Assembly (NCBI GenBank): GCA_955652635.1
Contig: CATPBN010000103.1
Coordinates: forward strand, 1-63,930
Direction of reading: 5' to 3'
Source: an uncultured Gemmatimonadaceae bacterium
GTDB lineage: Bacteria > Gemmatimonadota > Gemmatimonadetes > Gemmatimonadales > Gemmatimonadaceae
DNA length: 63,930 nucleotides
This document shows, piece after piece, positions 51,256 to 60,986 of the stretch. The translations under genes and the position numbers were made by a program. The stretch's first letter is position 1, and every line of letters begins with the position of its first letter. The notes beneath the pieces are model-generated. The model was not told where the DNA came from. It was given only the letters and a program-made list of their open reading frames with translations, and did no database searches.

Positions 51256-52135
51256 GAAAACGCCGAGACGGCTTGGCAGAGGATTGGAGGCACTGCTCGG
51301 GACAGCCGGTGGTCTGGCTTCAACCGACGAGGGTGCACTCAAGTTGATTCCCGTCGCACAAGTAGCGAGAAACCCCTTCCAACCAAGAACAGAGTTCAAC
51401 GTTGAAGATCTCGTCGAGCTGCAGGAAAGTCTTAAGGCAAGCGGGCTCCTCCAGCCAATAACCGTCCGTCGAAGACCTGGTAGGGACGGATTCGAGCTCG
51501 TCGCGGGCGAACGCCGTCTGCGCGCTGCCACAGAGCTTGGATGGAAGGAGATCCCGGCAATCATACGCGAGATTGATGATAGGACGCTTCTCACTCTGGC
51601 GCTTGTCGAGAATCTTCAACGAACGGATCTCAACCCAATCGAGGAAGGAGAAGGGTACCACAAGCTCCTGCAGGATTTCGGGCTGACACAGCAGCAAATA
51701 GCGGAGACGGTTGGAAAGGATAGAACGACGATCTCCAACATGCTTCGCATACTGCAACTGCCAGAATCCGCGAGAAGGTTTCTCCAGGACGGCAAGTTGT
51801 CCATGGGCCACGCCAAGGTGCTTCTCGGCCTAGATGATTCCGACAAGATCGTCACTTTAGCAAACGAAATCGTGAGAGAGGGGCTAACAGTTCGGGAATT
51901 GGAACATCGGCTCCGGCAAGTTGACGGTACGCCAAGGAAAGGAAAGGTGGGTCGTCCAAGAACCGCCGACCGCCAATCACCGGAGATTCGACAAATCCAA
52001 GACAGGTTAAGGAGGTTCCTACAGACCGATGTAACACTTAGCGTCGGATCGAATAACCGAGGCACGCTCACACTCCATTTCTACTCGGCCGATGACCTCG
52101 AAAGGCTCCTCGGTGTCATGCGCGTCCCGGACTAA
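51245..52135 (+). CDS. parB: Chromosome-partitioning protein ParB (Spo0J)
   Basis: About 296 residues. N-terminal RRLGRGLEALLG (ParA-contacting region), CTPase domain with GERRLRAATELGW and ALVENLQRTDLNPIEE (GERR and ENxQR), a parS-reading HTH (GLTQQQIAETVGKDRTTISNMLRI) and a C-terminal dimer domain. ParB loads at parS and slides as a CTP-bound clamp. The GTG start at 51245 overlaps parA by 11 nt and has a strong AAGGAGAT site, preferred over a longer frame from 51218. Followed by a 100-bp gap. Confidence 0.96.
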   Translation: MATEKTPRRLGRGLEALLGTAGGLASTDEGALKLIPVAQVARNPFQPRTEFNVEDLVELQESLKASGLLQPITVRRRPGRDGFELVAGERRLRAATELGWKEIPAIIREIDDRTLLTLALVENLQRTDLNPIEEGEGYHKLLQDFGLTQQQIAETVGKDRTTISNMLRILQLPESARRFLQDGKLSMGHAKVLLGLDDSDKIVTLANEIVREGLTVRELEHRLRQVDGTPRKGKVGRPRTADRQSPEIRQIQDRLRRFLQTDVTLSVGSNNRGTLTLHFYSADDLERLLGVMRVPD

Positions 52136-52238
52136 TCAACAAGGTTGTCAACCTGAGCTCTAACTTATTAGCTACCAATCGGTTAGCTCATAATTGCCCA
52201 GTGGGCAAGGGCATTTCTCCACACAAATCTGTCACCGT

Positions 52239-53015
52239 ATGACGATATCTTTGGTGGAACTCGCTCGCTATACAGATAACCTGCTTGAGACCTCGAGTAC
52301 CCAGGATTACTCGAACGCGGTCAATGGAATTCAGGTACAGAACGAGTCGCCCATACGGAAGATCACGGCGGCTGTCGATTTTTCCACTCGAGCAGTTCAG
52401 GGCGCGATCGAGAATGGTGGAAACCTCCTTGTCGTCCACCACGGCATGTTTTGGGGTGGGCTGGAGCCTATCATCGGCTCACACTACAGGCGGGTTCGGA
52501 TGCTAATCAAAGCCGACATTGCTGTTTATGCTTCGCATCTTCCGCTCGACCGCCATCCCACGCTCGGAAACAACGTACTCCTCGCCAAGGAGCTCGGCCT
52601 CGAGCCGAATGCACCCTTCGCCCGTTTTGAGGACACTTTCATTGGGTTGTCCGGAGAAAGTGATATCGAGACTGCGGCGATCGTTACATCTGCTCGGACG
52701 TTTGCGCGAACACACGGCGGAGATGTCCGCACCTCACTGATGCATGCGGGCCGGCGAACGCGGAAATGGGCAATCTGCACCGGCGCAGGGGCATCGGCCG
52801 ATACGCTACGAGAGACAAACGCGATGGAAGTAGACACACTTATCGTGGGAGAGGGACCGCACTGGACGGCAATTCATGCGGAAGAAAGCGGTCTCGTGAT
52901 CATTTATGCGGGGCACTACGCGACTGAAACTCTCGGTGTTTGTGCTTTGGCGCAGCATCTCAGCAAGAAGTTCGATCTGCCGTGGAATTTTGTAAGTGCG
53001 CCAAGCGGTCTTTGA
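52239..53015 (+). CDS. Nif3-like dinuclear metal-centre protein
   Basis: About 258 residues of the NIF3/YbgI family, toroidal hexamers with a two-metal site. The His motif VVHHGMFWGG and the later AHIHAEE-like AIHAEESGLVIIYAGHYATE provide the expected ligands, with D46-type ASHLPLDRHP between. Annotated in some species as GTP cyclohydrolase I type 2 homologues, but activity is unproven. Start ATG at 52239 is chosen; the earlier ATG adds 15 unusual residues. No clear partner among neighbours. Confidence 0.88.
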   Translation: MTISLVELARYTDNLLETSSTQDYSNAVNGIQVQNESPIRKITAAVDFSTRAVQGAIENGGNLLVVHHGMFWGGLEPIIGSHYRRVRMLIKADIAVYASHLPLDRHPTLGNNVLLAKELGLEPNAPFARFEDTFIGLSGESDIETAAIVTSARTFARTHGGDVRTSLMHAGRRTRKWAICTGAGASADTLRETNAMEVDTLIVGEGPHWTAIHAEESGLVIIYAGHYATETLGVCALAQHLSKKFDLPWNFVSAPSGL

Positions 53016-53036
53016 CGGATAAGAGCTGCTCGACGT

Positions 53037-53957
53037 TCAGCAAGTGGTGTAGGCGCTCTTCCAGGTAGAGCGCCATTGGCCGGGTCCAGTCCGTTCGACC
53101 AGGCCAAGCTTGACGCCTTCTTCGGACTCGACACTTACAACGATCGCCGGGGTCTTCGATGCTCCTATCTGCACTGCCGCGAGCACCTCTGTCGCTTGCA
53201 TCGTTTCTTCCGCACCAGCTATCCGGCTGAAATACCCAACAGCGTATCTCCCTTTCGTTCCGATTGGGCGCTCACCTATGACCAGTAGATGCTCAATTCG
53301 CGGGTTGGCTTCCTCGTTGAGTGTCCGAACAATATCAGCAACTACTACTTCGACGGAATCCAGTCGAAACGTGTAGGCCGAAGTAACTCTGAATGGGAGT
53401 CTTCGAAACGTCGGATCTGAGGAGACTGGTAGAGTCGCCGCAGTTTGGGCTAGCGATGCAGCGAGGATTGCAGAATCTGCGCTGGGCAACGACTCGATCG
53501 AGTCGAGCGGAAGTGCCTTTACGTTTCCGCGCACAAATCCAACACGCCAGGCCGAATGCGCAGATTGCGTTCTGCCAACAGGCCAGGCATTGCAATCTCG
53601 CGTCGTGTCAGTTGCCGCTCTGTGGGGCAAGACTCTAGTCGAATCAATTTTGCCACCCCGATTGAACAGCTCGAAGACTAGACCGGAGACTGGTGGTGTC
53701 ACGTCCTGGATCAATTCAATCGTACTGTCGGTTGCCTCTGGCAATACTATCGAAACACTGTCAGAGCTATTCCCTGCAGAGAGTAGCATCACCGGCCCGG
53801 CGTTCACGTTCCAATTGGTATTACTCGTCGGGCCCAGGGAAAACACAGCCGGGAGCGATCTGCGGGCATTAGCGTTGTCTCCCGCCTTATCTCGGCAGGC
53901 TAGCACCATAAGCACCGGAATGAAAATCTTGCCAGGAACAACCAGGCGACCTGCCAT
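53037..53957 (-). CDS. Lipoprotein of unknown function
   Basis: About 306 residues with signal peptide and lipobox (VLMVLAC). The mature part is Ser/Thr/Ala-rich with short strands (VMLLSAGNSSDSVSIVLPEATDSTIELIQDV) and two further cysteines (TTRDCNAW and the terminal YTTC), perhaps a disulfide. No catalytic motif is visible. I adopt the ATG at 53957 because it begins the signal peptide; an ATG at 53978 is possible. It faces the Nif3-like gene convergently and diverges from the UMF1 transporter gene. Confidence 0.7.
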   Translation of the reverse strand: MAGRLVVPGKIFIPVLMVLACRDKAGDNANARRSLPAVFSLGPTSNTNWNVNAGPVMLLSAGNSSDSVSIVLPEATDSTIELIQDVTPPVSGLVFELFNRGGKIDSTRVLPHRAATDTTRDCNAWPVGRTQSAHSAWRVGFVRGNVKALPLDSIESLPSADSAILAASLAQTAATLPVSSDPTFRRLPFRVTSAYTFRLDSVEVVVADIVRTLNEEANPRIEHLLVIGERPIGTKGRYAVGYFSRIAGAEETMQATEVLAAVQIGASKTPAIVVSVESEEGVKLGLVERTGPGQWRSTWKSAYTTC

Positions 53958-54089
53958 AGCGTTAAATCTGCCTGTCACATCTTCCAGCGTCGAGAGTACG
54001 TAGGTCGTGCTACGTCACGATACGTATTTGAGTTGCATGGTCAGCAGTGTAGCGTTTCTCGAGTGCGACCTTAACCGGCGGAGCAACTG

Positions 54090-55550
54090 ATGCAGTCGAC
54101 GGCCGTAGTAGCGAGCAATCCTCTGGTAGAGGGTTCAAGAATCACGGCTGGCGGAGATCTCAATCCACCGCTGGCTCGCCTGCGCGAGCGTCTAAGTTGG
54201 GCGCTTTATGATTTTGCCAATACTGTGTTTTCGATGAATATCGCTACGCTCTATTTCTCTGCGTGGCTGGTAAAGGATCTTGGTCGTTCCAATACGCTCT
54301 ACGCTACAGCGAATGGGATCGCATCGGCGCTCGTAGTGATTTCGATCCCGCTTTTTGGTGCGATTTCTGACGCGACACAAAGGCGAAAGCCTTGGGTGGT
54401 TGGATTCACACTCGTTGCATGCGTCTCCACGATAGTCATGGCCTTTCTCGGCCAGACCGGACTCCCTCTCATCGGCGAGGGTGTGACGGTTTTAGCGCCC
54501 TCATCCAGCTTGGTGCGACCTGGATTCGCGTTGTTTGCAGTGCTCGCAGCATTCGCCATCGCTAACTACGCGCATCAGGGCGCGTTGCCGTTCTACAACG
54601 CAATGATGCCGGAGCTCGCTCCCGTAGATCACCGTGGCCGTCTTTCGGGACTTGGTGCTGCGTTCGGCTATGCCGGCTCGATTATCGGTGTTTTGCTGAC
54701 ATTTCCTTTCTTCACCGGGTCGCTACCGATTCTCGGAGCTGTTCCCGAGCGCGCTATTCATTTCCTGCGAAACGTAATCCCGTTTACAGCACATGGGGGG
54801 CGTGTTTCGACATTCGTCCCGACAGCGATTCTCCTCTTCGTATTCTCTCTGCCACTGTTCTTCTTCTGCCACGATCGCAATGCGATACGTGGAAAGAAAC
54901 GCATTCCGTGGCGCGAGGCATTCAGCGATGTGCGTCATACCCTGAAAGAGGCGAAAAAATATCCGGGCACGTTAAGATTCATCCTCACGTCCTTCCTGTA
55001 CCAGGATGCAATGGGGACGATCATCGCGAACATGGCCCTCTATGCGATCTTCGCGATGGGATTCGAAGGCGGCTCCGAAGCAACTTTATTCGTGATACTT
55101 ACGATACCCGCAGTAATTGGAAGCTACGGGATCGGTCGATTGGTGGATCGGTTCGGACCCAAGCACACGCTGTCATGGGTCCTCATGAGTTGGGTCGTGC
55201 TTCTGGTGGCAATGATTCTGGTACCGACCAGAAGCGCTTTCTGGATCGTAGGCGCATGCATAGGACTGATCTACGGAGGTGTGTCAACCGCTGAACGTCC
55301 TCTGCTACTGAGCCTCGTTCCCGACATCGAGGCTGGGCGTTTTTTCAGTCTGATGGTGCTTTCGTCGAGGGCCGCAGCCGTTGTTGGTCCGTTTGTGTGG
55401 GCATTCACCGTCGATGGACTGAAGCCTTCGATGGGAACCGGATTCGCATATCGTGCCGGAGTCGCAACAGTTGCAATCGGGATGATTCTGGCGCTCCTGT
55501 TGTTGCGCGGTGTCCCCAACAACTTCACGAGGCCGGTTCGCTCAAGATGA
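54090..55550 (+). CDS. UMF1-family MFS transporter (Atg22-like)
   Basis: 486 residues with about 12 membrane helices. The N-terminal signature LSWALYDFANTVFSMNIATLYFS is characteristic of the UMF1/Atg22 branch of the major facilitator superfamily, often linked to amino-acid efflux, followed by the MFS loop GAISDATQRRKPWVV. The C-terminal half has the second MFS repeat (GGVSTAERPLLLSLVPDIEAGRFFSL). Substrate unknown. Its stop overlaps the acyltransferase ATG (ATGA), so the pair is translationally coupled and a lipid link is possible. Confidence 0.9.
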   Translation: MQSTAVVASNPLVEGSRITAGGDLNPPLARLRERLSWALYDFANTVFSMNIATLYFSAWLVKDLGRSNTLYATANGIASALVVISIPLFGAISDATQRRKPWVVGFTLVACVSTIVMAFLGQTGLPLIGEGVTVLAPSSSLVRPGFALFAVLAAFAIANYAHQGALPFYNAMMPELAPVDHRGRLSGLGAAFGYAGSIIGVLLTFPFFTGSLPILGAVPERAIHFLRNVIPFTAHGGRVSTFVPTAILLFVFSLPLFFFCHDRNAIRGKKRIPWREAFSDVRHTLKEAKKYPGTLRFILTSFLYQDAMGTIIANMALYAIFAMGFEGGSEATLFVILTIPAVIGSYGIGRLVDRFGPKHTLSWVLMSWVVLLVAMILVPTRSAFWIVGACIGLIYGGVSTAERPLLLSLVPDIEAGRFFSLMVLSSRAAAVVGPFVWAFTVDGLKPSMGTGFAYRAGVATVAIGMILALLLLRGVPNNFTRPVRSR

Positions 55551-56521
55551 TTTACGGTTTATTGCGATGGATCACAGGAATAGCGCTACACTGGTTTTAC
55601 AGCGACATCCGTCTGGTTGGAGCAGCACAAATTCCAGCGAGGGGCCCGTTATTGATCGCGGTCAATCATCAAAACGCGCTGGTTGATTCTCTGATAGTAG
55701 GGTGGCTCGTTCCGCGTCGCATTACCATGACCGCCAAGGCAACGCTTGCCGAGAACCCGTTGATTGCCATTCTCTTCAGAATATTGCACGTCGTGCCGCT
55801 TCGCCGAGTGAGTGACGAGGTCAGGAGGCAAGGGGGACTGCCGCTCGACAGATCGCGCAATGCCCAAGCGTTCGCCGAGATATTCGATCTCCTCGAAAGA
55901 AATGGCGTGCTACTGATATTTCCTGAAGGCAAGAGTCACAATGAGGCTGGGCTCGAGCCACTCAAGACTGGATTGGCGCGACTTGCGCTCCAAGCCAGAG
56001 ATGAGCACGGAATTACGGGTCTGAGAATCCTTCCTCTCGGGCTCGTCTTCGAAGACAAGGGTACGCCGGGCACTGCTGCCGGTGCGTACGTAGGGACGGC
56101 TATCGAGATGGATTCATGGCGAGGGAGTGATCCCGCAATGCTTACCGAGGAAATAGCCGATCGATTGCGAGCGGTCTCCGAGGATGCCGAATTGCCGCGA
56201 AAAGAGTCCACCCAAACACAGGAGAGTGGTAATAGCGTGCGCGAAAGCGCCATTGCCTTTGCAGCGTGGTGGGGCCGTCTCACCCACGAGTTACCTGTGC
56301 GGCTGGCTAGAAGCATTGCAGTCAAACGAAGCACGGACGCAGACGAGCCGGCAATGTTCACGATCATATTTGGCGTCGGGCTGGTACTTCTTACCTATGT
56401 GATTCACCTCACAATCGTAGGTATGGTCATTCATTCTTTCCTGTTCGACTGTCTGTACCTGGTCGGCTTGCTGAGCGGGGCCTACTGGGCAGCATTTCAA
56501 CAGCACCCGCGACGAGCTTAG
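55547..56521 (+). CDS. PlsC-like acyltransferase, glycerophosphate branch
   Basis: About 324 residues, membrane-associated. The acyltransferase motifs are VNHQNALVD (H-x5-D variant, as in GPT2/SCT1-like and Bacteroidota enzymes rather than the H-x4-D of PlsC), and FPEGKSHNEAGL. A pair of hydrophobic helices (about 266-312) forms the C-terminus. It probably acylates glycerol-3-phosphate or a lysophospholipid. It is the coupled second gene after UMF1, and its stop lies 4 bp from the convergent polA stop. Confidence 0.85.
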   Translation: MIYGLLRWITGIALHWFYSDIRLVGAAQIPARGPLLIAVNHQNALVDSLIVGWLVPRRITMTAKATLAENPLIAILFRILHVVPLRRVSDEVRRQGGLPLDRSRNAQAFAEIFDLLERNGVLLIFPEGKSHNEAGLEPLKTGLARLALQARDEHGITGLRILPLGLVFEDKGTPGTAAGAYVGTAIEMDSWRGSDPAMLTEEIADRLRAVSEDAELPRKESTQTQESGNSVRESAIAFAAWWGRLTHELPVRLARSIAVKRSTDADEPAMFTIIFGVGLVLLTYVIHLTIVGMVIHSFLFDCLYLVGLLSGAYWAAFQQHPRRA

Positions 56522-56524
56522 ACG

Positions 56525-59470
56525 CTAGAGCTTCGTTTCGAGCCAGTTTTTTCCGACTCCAAGATCGACGACCAGTGGTACTGACAATTCCGCAGCGTGC
56601 TCCATCTCGTATTTCACAAGCTCCTGCACCTGATCGAGCTCGCTCGGAATTACCTCGAAGACCAGCTCGTCATGGACTTGAAGGAGCATCTTGCTCCGGA
56701 GCTTCCTGGCCCTCAGTGCTTCATCGATCCTGATCATCGCGATCTTGATCAGGTCGGCCGCGGATCCTTGAATCGGAGAATTGGCGGCAACTCTTTCACC
56801 AAATGCCCGAATGTTGAAATTCCGTTCGCGTAACTCCGGGATGTATCGCCGCCGGCCAAATATGGTCTGCACATATCCGTGTTCTCGCGCGAAGGCCACC
56901 ATCGAGTCAAGGTAGTTGCGTACCCCTTGGAAGCGCTCGAAGTAGCGCGCAATGAATGCTTTCGCTTCAGCATGGTCGATCCCGAGCTGGAGGGAGAGGG
57001 CACGCGCACCCTGGCCATAAATGGTCGCGAAATTGATCGTCTTGGCCCGACTTCGCATGACGCTCGTCACCTCGGTCAGAGAAACGTCGAAGATCACCAC
57101 TGCCGTCTGACGATGTATGTCGCCACCCGCCTGGAACGCTTCCACGAAAGCTGGATCACGAGACAGGTGCGCGAGAAGCCTAAGCTCGATCTGCGAATAG
57201 TCAGCAGCCAGTAGCAGCCAGCCTTCACGTGGGATGAAGCCTCGCCTTATGTCTCGGCCCAGCTCACTACGAATTGGAATGTTCTGCAGATTCGGATCAT
57301 TGGACGAAAGCCTGCCGCTGCTGGCACCTGTCTGGTTGTAAGAGGTGTGTAACCGGCCCGTCTTTGGGTTGACAAGCCGCGGAAGTGCATCGAGGTAAGT
57401 GTTCTCGAGCTTGGACAACTCCCTGTACTCCATAAGCAGCGCCGGCAGTTCATGCCCTGCCTCTGCCAGTTCCGTGAGAACACCCACATCAGTCGATGGA
57501 CCAGTGCTGGTTCGCTTGGTGACAGGGAGATTCAGCTTTCCAAACAGTATTTCCCGGAGTTGTGGATTGGAGTTGATGTTGAATTCCACACCAGCAGTTT
57601 CATAGATCTTCTTCTCCACCTCCTCGCGCCCCGTCTGAAAGCGCTGTTTCAGCGATGAGAACAATGGCAGGTCGATCGCTATCCCCGTCCACTCCATCTC
57701 AGCTAGCACGTCGACGAGAGGTATTTCCACGCCGTCAAAGAGTCTAGTCAGTTGGTAGGATTCTAGCTGCGGCTCGAATATCCTGCGCATCTGCAACGCG
57801 ATGTCCGCGTCTTCGCAGGCATAGTCTCGCGCTGCCTCGACAGGACACTCGTCAAACGGAATTGCTGACCGGCCCTTGCCGCAGAGATCAGCATACGATG
57901 TCATGGTGTGGTCGAGAAACTCCAATGCCAGAACATCGAGCCCATGTGAACGCCGTCCCGGATCCAGCACATAGCTCGCCAGCATCGTGTCGAAATCCAG
58001 GCCTGCGAGTTTTACGCCTATGGAGCGCAGTACCAGAAGGTCGTACTTCGCGTTCTGCGCGGTCTTTCGGATCGTCGGGTCCGCTAGAAGATCTCTAAGT
58101 GGCTGCATCTCTGGCGAGGTGAGCGAAGGCAGATTACGGACACTGGTTGGTCTATTCGCTCGCAGGGTTCTGGCAGCGATGCTCAAGGAGTCATTGTCGG
58201 TCTTCCTTTTCCTTGCAGGCGCTTGTTCAAATGGCTCATCGCCTCCTCGAATCAGGCCTCGCTCTTCTGGTGCGTCGGTTGCCGATCTGTCTCCGGCGGT
58301 GTCGACAAGAAGTTCTCCCTGCCCTCCTTGGGGAAGTTTGTGCTGGAACGGGAAGTAGTAAGCTTCGCCGTCAGCGACAGCGATTGCGATCGAGACGAGC
58401 GAAGATCGCAACGGGTCGGCTGGTTGAGGACTCCCGGGATCCATCAGAGTCTCGGTAGCAATAGATATCACTTCGGCTTCACGTGCCCGCCCAATGGCGT
58501 GCTCCATCGCCTCGAGCGTATCTACAGTTACATAGTTAACGCTTGGCTGAGGCTTTTCCTCTGCTGGCGCTTGCGCAGCCGAATCTTTGGCAAGCGAGTG
58601 GAATTCCAGCTCGATGAACAGATCTCGCAATCGATTGTGATCCGGCTGCTTTATCCTGAGCGACTCGAGATCGAATGGAACAGATAAATCCGCGCGGATT
58701 GTCACCAGCTCTTTCGAGAGGCGAGCGTTTTCTGCGTGTTCGATAAGCGCTTCGCGGGGGCGCTTCTTCGTAATCTCGGCAGCGTGATCCAGAATCGACT
58801 CGAGGTGGCCATACTGCTTAACCAGCTCGGATGCTGTCTTGTCGCCGATGCCCCGCACTCCCGGGATGTTGTCCGACGAATCACCGACTAGCGCCAAATA
58901 ATCAGTCACGAACTCTGGTGCGACTCCAAGGCGCTCCTCTGCGTTCTCGACACCGACCCAGTGCTCTTCGACATTGGCCGGCCCGCCTCGCCCAGGATTC
59001 AGAAGCCAGACTCCCGGTTTCACCAGTTGCTGGAAATCCTTATCGCCAGACACCACTACCACATTCACGCCTGCTTCGACGCTTCTTGCTACCAGAGTAC
59101 CGATTACATCATCGGCTTCGAAACCAGGAAGCGTTAGAATCGGGATTCGGTATGCATCCAACATCTCGCAAATGCGGTCCATTCCCCGATCGAAGTCGGA
59201 CTGGAGTTCCTCAGTGAGCTTTTCGCGTGTCGCTTTGTAGGCGGGATACCGCTCGTGCCGAAAGGAAAGGCCTGAATCATGTACCCAGCCGAGGTACTCT
59301 GGCTGATGCTTGGTGATCAGGCGCTGAAGGAAATTTGCTATGCCCCAGCTTGCCGATGTGTTCTCCCCTTTGCTCGTAGTGAGCGGGCGCGATATAAGCG
59401 CGAAAAACGCGCGATAAATGAGGGCATACCCATCAACGAGAAACAGTCGAGGGCCTTCTGGACCATTCAT
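56525..59470 (-). CDS. polA: DNA polymerase I
   Basis: 981 residues, family A polymerase for Okazaki-fragment processing and repair. The N-terminal 5'-3' exonuclease (about 8-290) keeps its Asp residues (GFEADDVIGT, GDSSDNIPGV). The polymerase domain has DYSQIELRLLAHLS and LLQVHDELVFEV. In the 3'-5' exonuclease the first motif, normally DTET, reads ATET (Ala 338 replaces Asp 355 of Escherichia coli), while NAKYDLLVL and YACEDADI are kept. A Lys/Arg/Glu insertion lies near 395-445. Proofreading is therefore probably weak or lost. Ends 4 bp from the acyltransferase stop. Confidence 0.94.
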   Translation of the reverse strand: MNGPEGPRLFLVDGYALIYRAFFALISRPLTTSKGENTSASWGIANFLQRLITKHQPEYLGWVHDSGLSFRHERYPAYKATREKLTEELQSDFDRGMDRICEMLDAYRIPILTLPGFEADDVIGTLVARSVEAGVNVVVVSGDKDFQQLVKPGVWLLNPGRGGPANVEEHWVGVENAEERLGVAPEFVTDYLALVGDSSDNIPGVRGIGDKTASELVKQYGHLESILDHAAEITKKRPREALIEHAENARLSKELVTIRADLSVPFDLESLRIKQPDHNRLRDLFIELEFHSLAKDSAAQAPAEEKPQPSVNYVTVDTLEAMEHAIGRAREAEVISIATETLMDPGSPQPADPLRSSLVSIAIAVADGEAYYFPFQHKLPQGGQGELLVDTAGDRSATDAPEERGLIRGGDEPFEQAPARKRKTDNDSLSIAARTLRANRPTSVRNLPSLTSPEMQPLRDLLADPTIRKTAQNAKYDLLVLRSIGVKLAGLDFDTMLASYVLDPGRRSHGLDVLALEFLDHTMTSYADLCGKGRSAIPFDECPVEAARDYACEDADIALQMRRIFEPQLESYQLTRLFDGVEIPLVDVLAEMEWTGIAIDLPLFSSLKQRFQTGREEVEKKIYETAGVEFNINSNPQLREILFGKLNLPVTKRTSTGPSTDVGVLTELAEAGHELPALLMEYRELSKLENTYLDALPRLVNPKTGRLHTSYNQTGASSGRLSSNDPNLQNIPIRSELGRDIRRGFIPREGWLLLAADYSQIELRLLAHLSRDPAFVEAFQAGGDIHRQTAVVIFDVSLTEVTSVMRSRAKTINFATIYGQGARALSLQLGIDHAEAKAFIARYFERFQGVRNYLDSMVAFAREHGYVQTIFGRRRYIPELRERNFNIRAFGERVAANSPIQGSAADLIKIAMIRIDEALRARKLRSKMLLQVHDELVFEVIPSELDQVQELVKYEMEHAAELSVPLVVDLGVGKNWLETKL

Positions 59471-59477
59471 AGAGTGA

Positions 59478-59517
59478 ATATAAAACGCCCTCGTTCATGG
59501 AGAGCACGAGGGCGTTT
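59478..59517 (-). terminator. Rho-independent terminator between the GWxTD gene and polA
   Basis: Perfect 12-bp stem (AAACGCCCTCGT and ACGAGGGCGTTT at 59483-59494 and 59506-59517) with an 11-nt loop, followed leftward by T-rich sequence. It lies about 35 bp past the stop of the minus-strand GWxTD gene, so it ends that transcript before polA. Confidence 0.85.
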
Positions 59518-59550
59518 CAAATCCGGTTTCGCGGCCAGTCAATCACGGAC

Positions 59551-60936
59551 CTAATGCTGGCGACGAGCGCTGATCGAAAGAAACTCCGTTTCACTCGGTC
59601 GAGTCAATCTCCATCGCCCCGTATCCTCAAAAAAAACGAGTTGCGCGTTGTACTGACGATACTGCCAGATCTGAAGCCGTGCGGAGGAGGCAACCTGTGT
59701 CGCTGAGAGCGTTTGATTGATGGTTCGATCAAATACCTCGTCAGGCTCTCCCAAGGCAACAAAAACCATCCCGCGATCGGACAGCCACCCAGGATTCCGA
59801 TCCATTCTGAATTGCACATTGGCCTGCTGAATCCTTCCAAAGTAGGCCTGCAAGTCTTCGTTGGTGGGTGTTTCCGGAATTGGATCAGTTGCACGCAGGA
59901 ATTCCGCCCACATTGTCGCGCGCTGTTCCAAGGGAGCGTTTCGAAGCGCGTTGAGACGGGAGGGAGTGGCAAAGAATCGCAGATAGCCAACCATGTCTTC
60001 GAACGACATGAGTGGAATGTCCTCGCCAAAACTCACAAACAGAGGTGCTTCGACGCTGTCGGCACCCCTCGCATCACGACGACTAAAAAATACCCGGGCG
60101 ATCCCGACTCCCACAGTTGAAATCGGAACGTTAACGACACCACTGAAAAGCGCCCCGTTTCTTCCCAGCGCCGCAGAATCACGCCATATCTGGGCACCCT
60201 TGTCGTTGCGCACTACGAAGTTGACAGGAAGCCGAGCGCCCGGTCCATAGCCCTCGACATAGATCGCAACGGTGCTGTCGCGACCGAATACTGCGCTCGA
60301 ACGGGGGCTCGCCAATAATCGTGGAGCAGAGTCAAGCACCGAGCGACCACTTGCTTCATAAACGAGCGTCGGAGTGGACAGGCGCCCCGCAACCAGGGAT
60401 GGTACCGTAATCATGGCTTGCTGGGATGCGGCCCGAGATCCACCAACATCGCGAACGGTCACCGAGAGAGCGTACGCACCGGGCGGAACATGAAAATAAT
60501 GCTGAAAGATCACACTCTCGTCTGTACGGTTGGTTTCCCTGAATGAGCCAACACGTACAATCTCCATCACATTCACATTTGCGGCTTCAGTTCCATTGCG
60601 AGCGAGCGTGAGCTTCACTTCGTAGGGGGCACGATATCTATCGCCTTCTCTCGTGAAGGTGAGGGCGCGATTGGGAATCGAGATACTGGCCAGAACGAGT
60701 GTTGTATCGGGAGATGCGGTGGCAAAGGAAGAAAGTCTTCCCACGAATGCGAGCGGGCTTGGGGCGGCAAGCAAACCAATCTGCCGATAGATGTCGCTTA
60801 CATCGGAGGCTGGACTTCCCTCTTCCGGGAGGGCTCGCGGATTTGGACGTGGGTTTCCGCCTGACGTTGCAGAGCTACACGCGAGAGCTGAGCCCAGAAG
60901 CAGCAATTCCGGAAATTGTTTCTTGAAAATCAGCAT
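59551..60936 (-). CDS. GWxTD-domain lipoprotein
   Basis: 461 residues with a lipobox (LGSALAC). The N-terminal half is beta-rich, resembling fibronectin-like repeats (LVLASISIPNRALTFTREGDRYRAPYEVKLTLAR). The C-terminal GWxTD domain shows the motif as PGWLSDRGMVFVALGEPDEVFDRT and ends in a WQYRQYNAQLVFFED strand. The family is common in Gemmatimonadota, Acidobacteriota and Bacteroidota; its function is unproven and may concern envelope structure or outer-membrane attachment. It diverges from the Ser/Thr kinase gene with a 50-bp gap and has its own terminator. Confidence 0.85.
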   Translation of the reverse strand: MLIFKKQFPELLLLGSALACSSATSGGNPRPNPRALPEEGSPASDVSDIYRQIGLLAAPSPLAFVGRLSSFATASPDTTLVLASISIPNRALTFTREGDRYRAPYEVKLTLARNGTEAANVNVMEIVRVGSFRETNRTDESVIFQHYFHVPPGAYALSVTVRDVGGSRAASQQAMITVPSLVAGRLSTPTLVYEASGRSVLDSAPRLLASPRSSAVFGRDSTVAIYVEGYGPGARLPVNFVVRNDKGAQIWRDSAALGRNGALFSGVVNVPISTVGVGIARVFFSRRDARGADSVEAPLFVSFGEDIPLMSFEDMVGYLRFFATPSRLNALRNAPLEQRATMWAEFLRATDPIPETPTNEDLQAYFGRIQQANVQFRMDRNPGWLSDRGMVFVALGEPDEVFDRTINQTLSATQVASSARLQIWQYRQYNAQLVFFEDTGRWRLTRPSETEFLSISARRQH

Positions 60937-60986
60937 GAGTGATTAATACCCTATCCGGTTTCGCTAGTTTCTGTTAGTTTCGCGGC

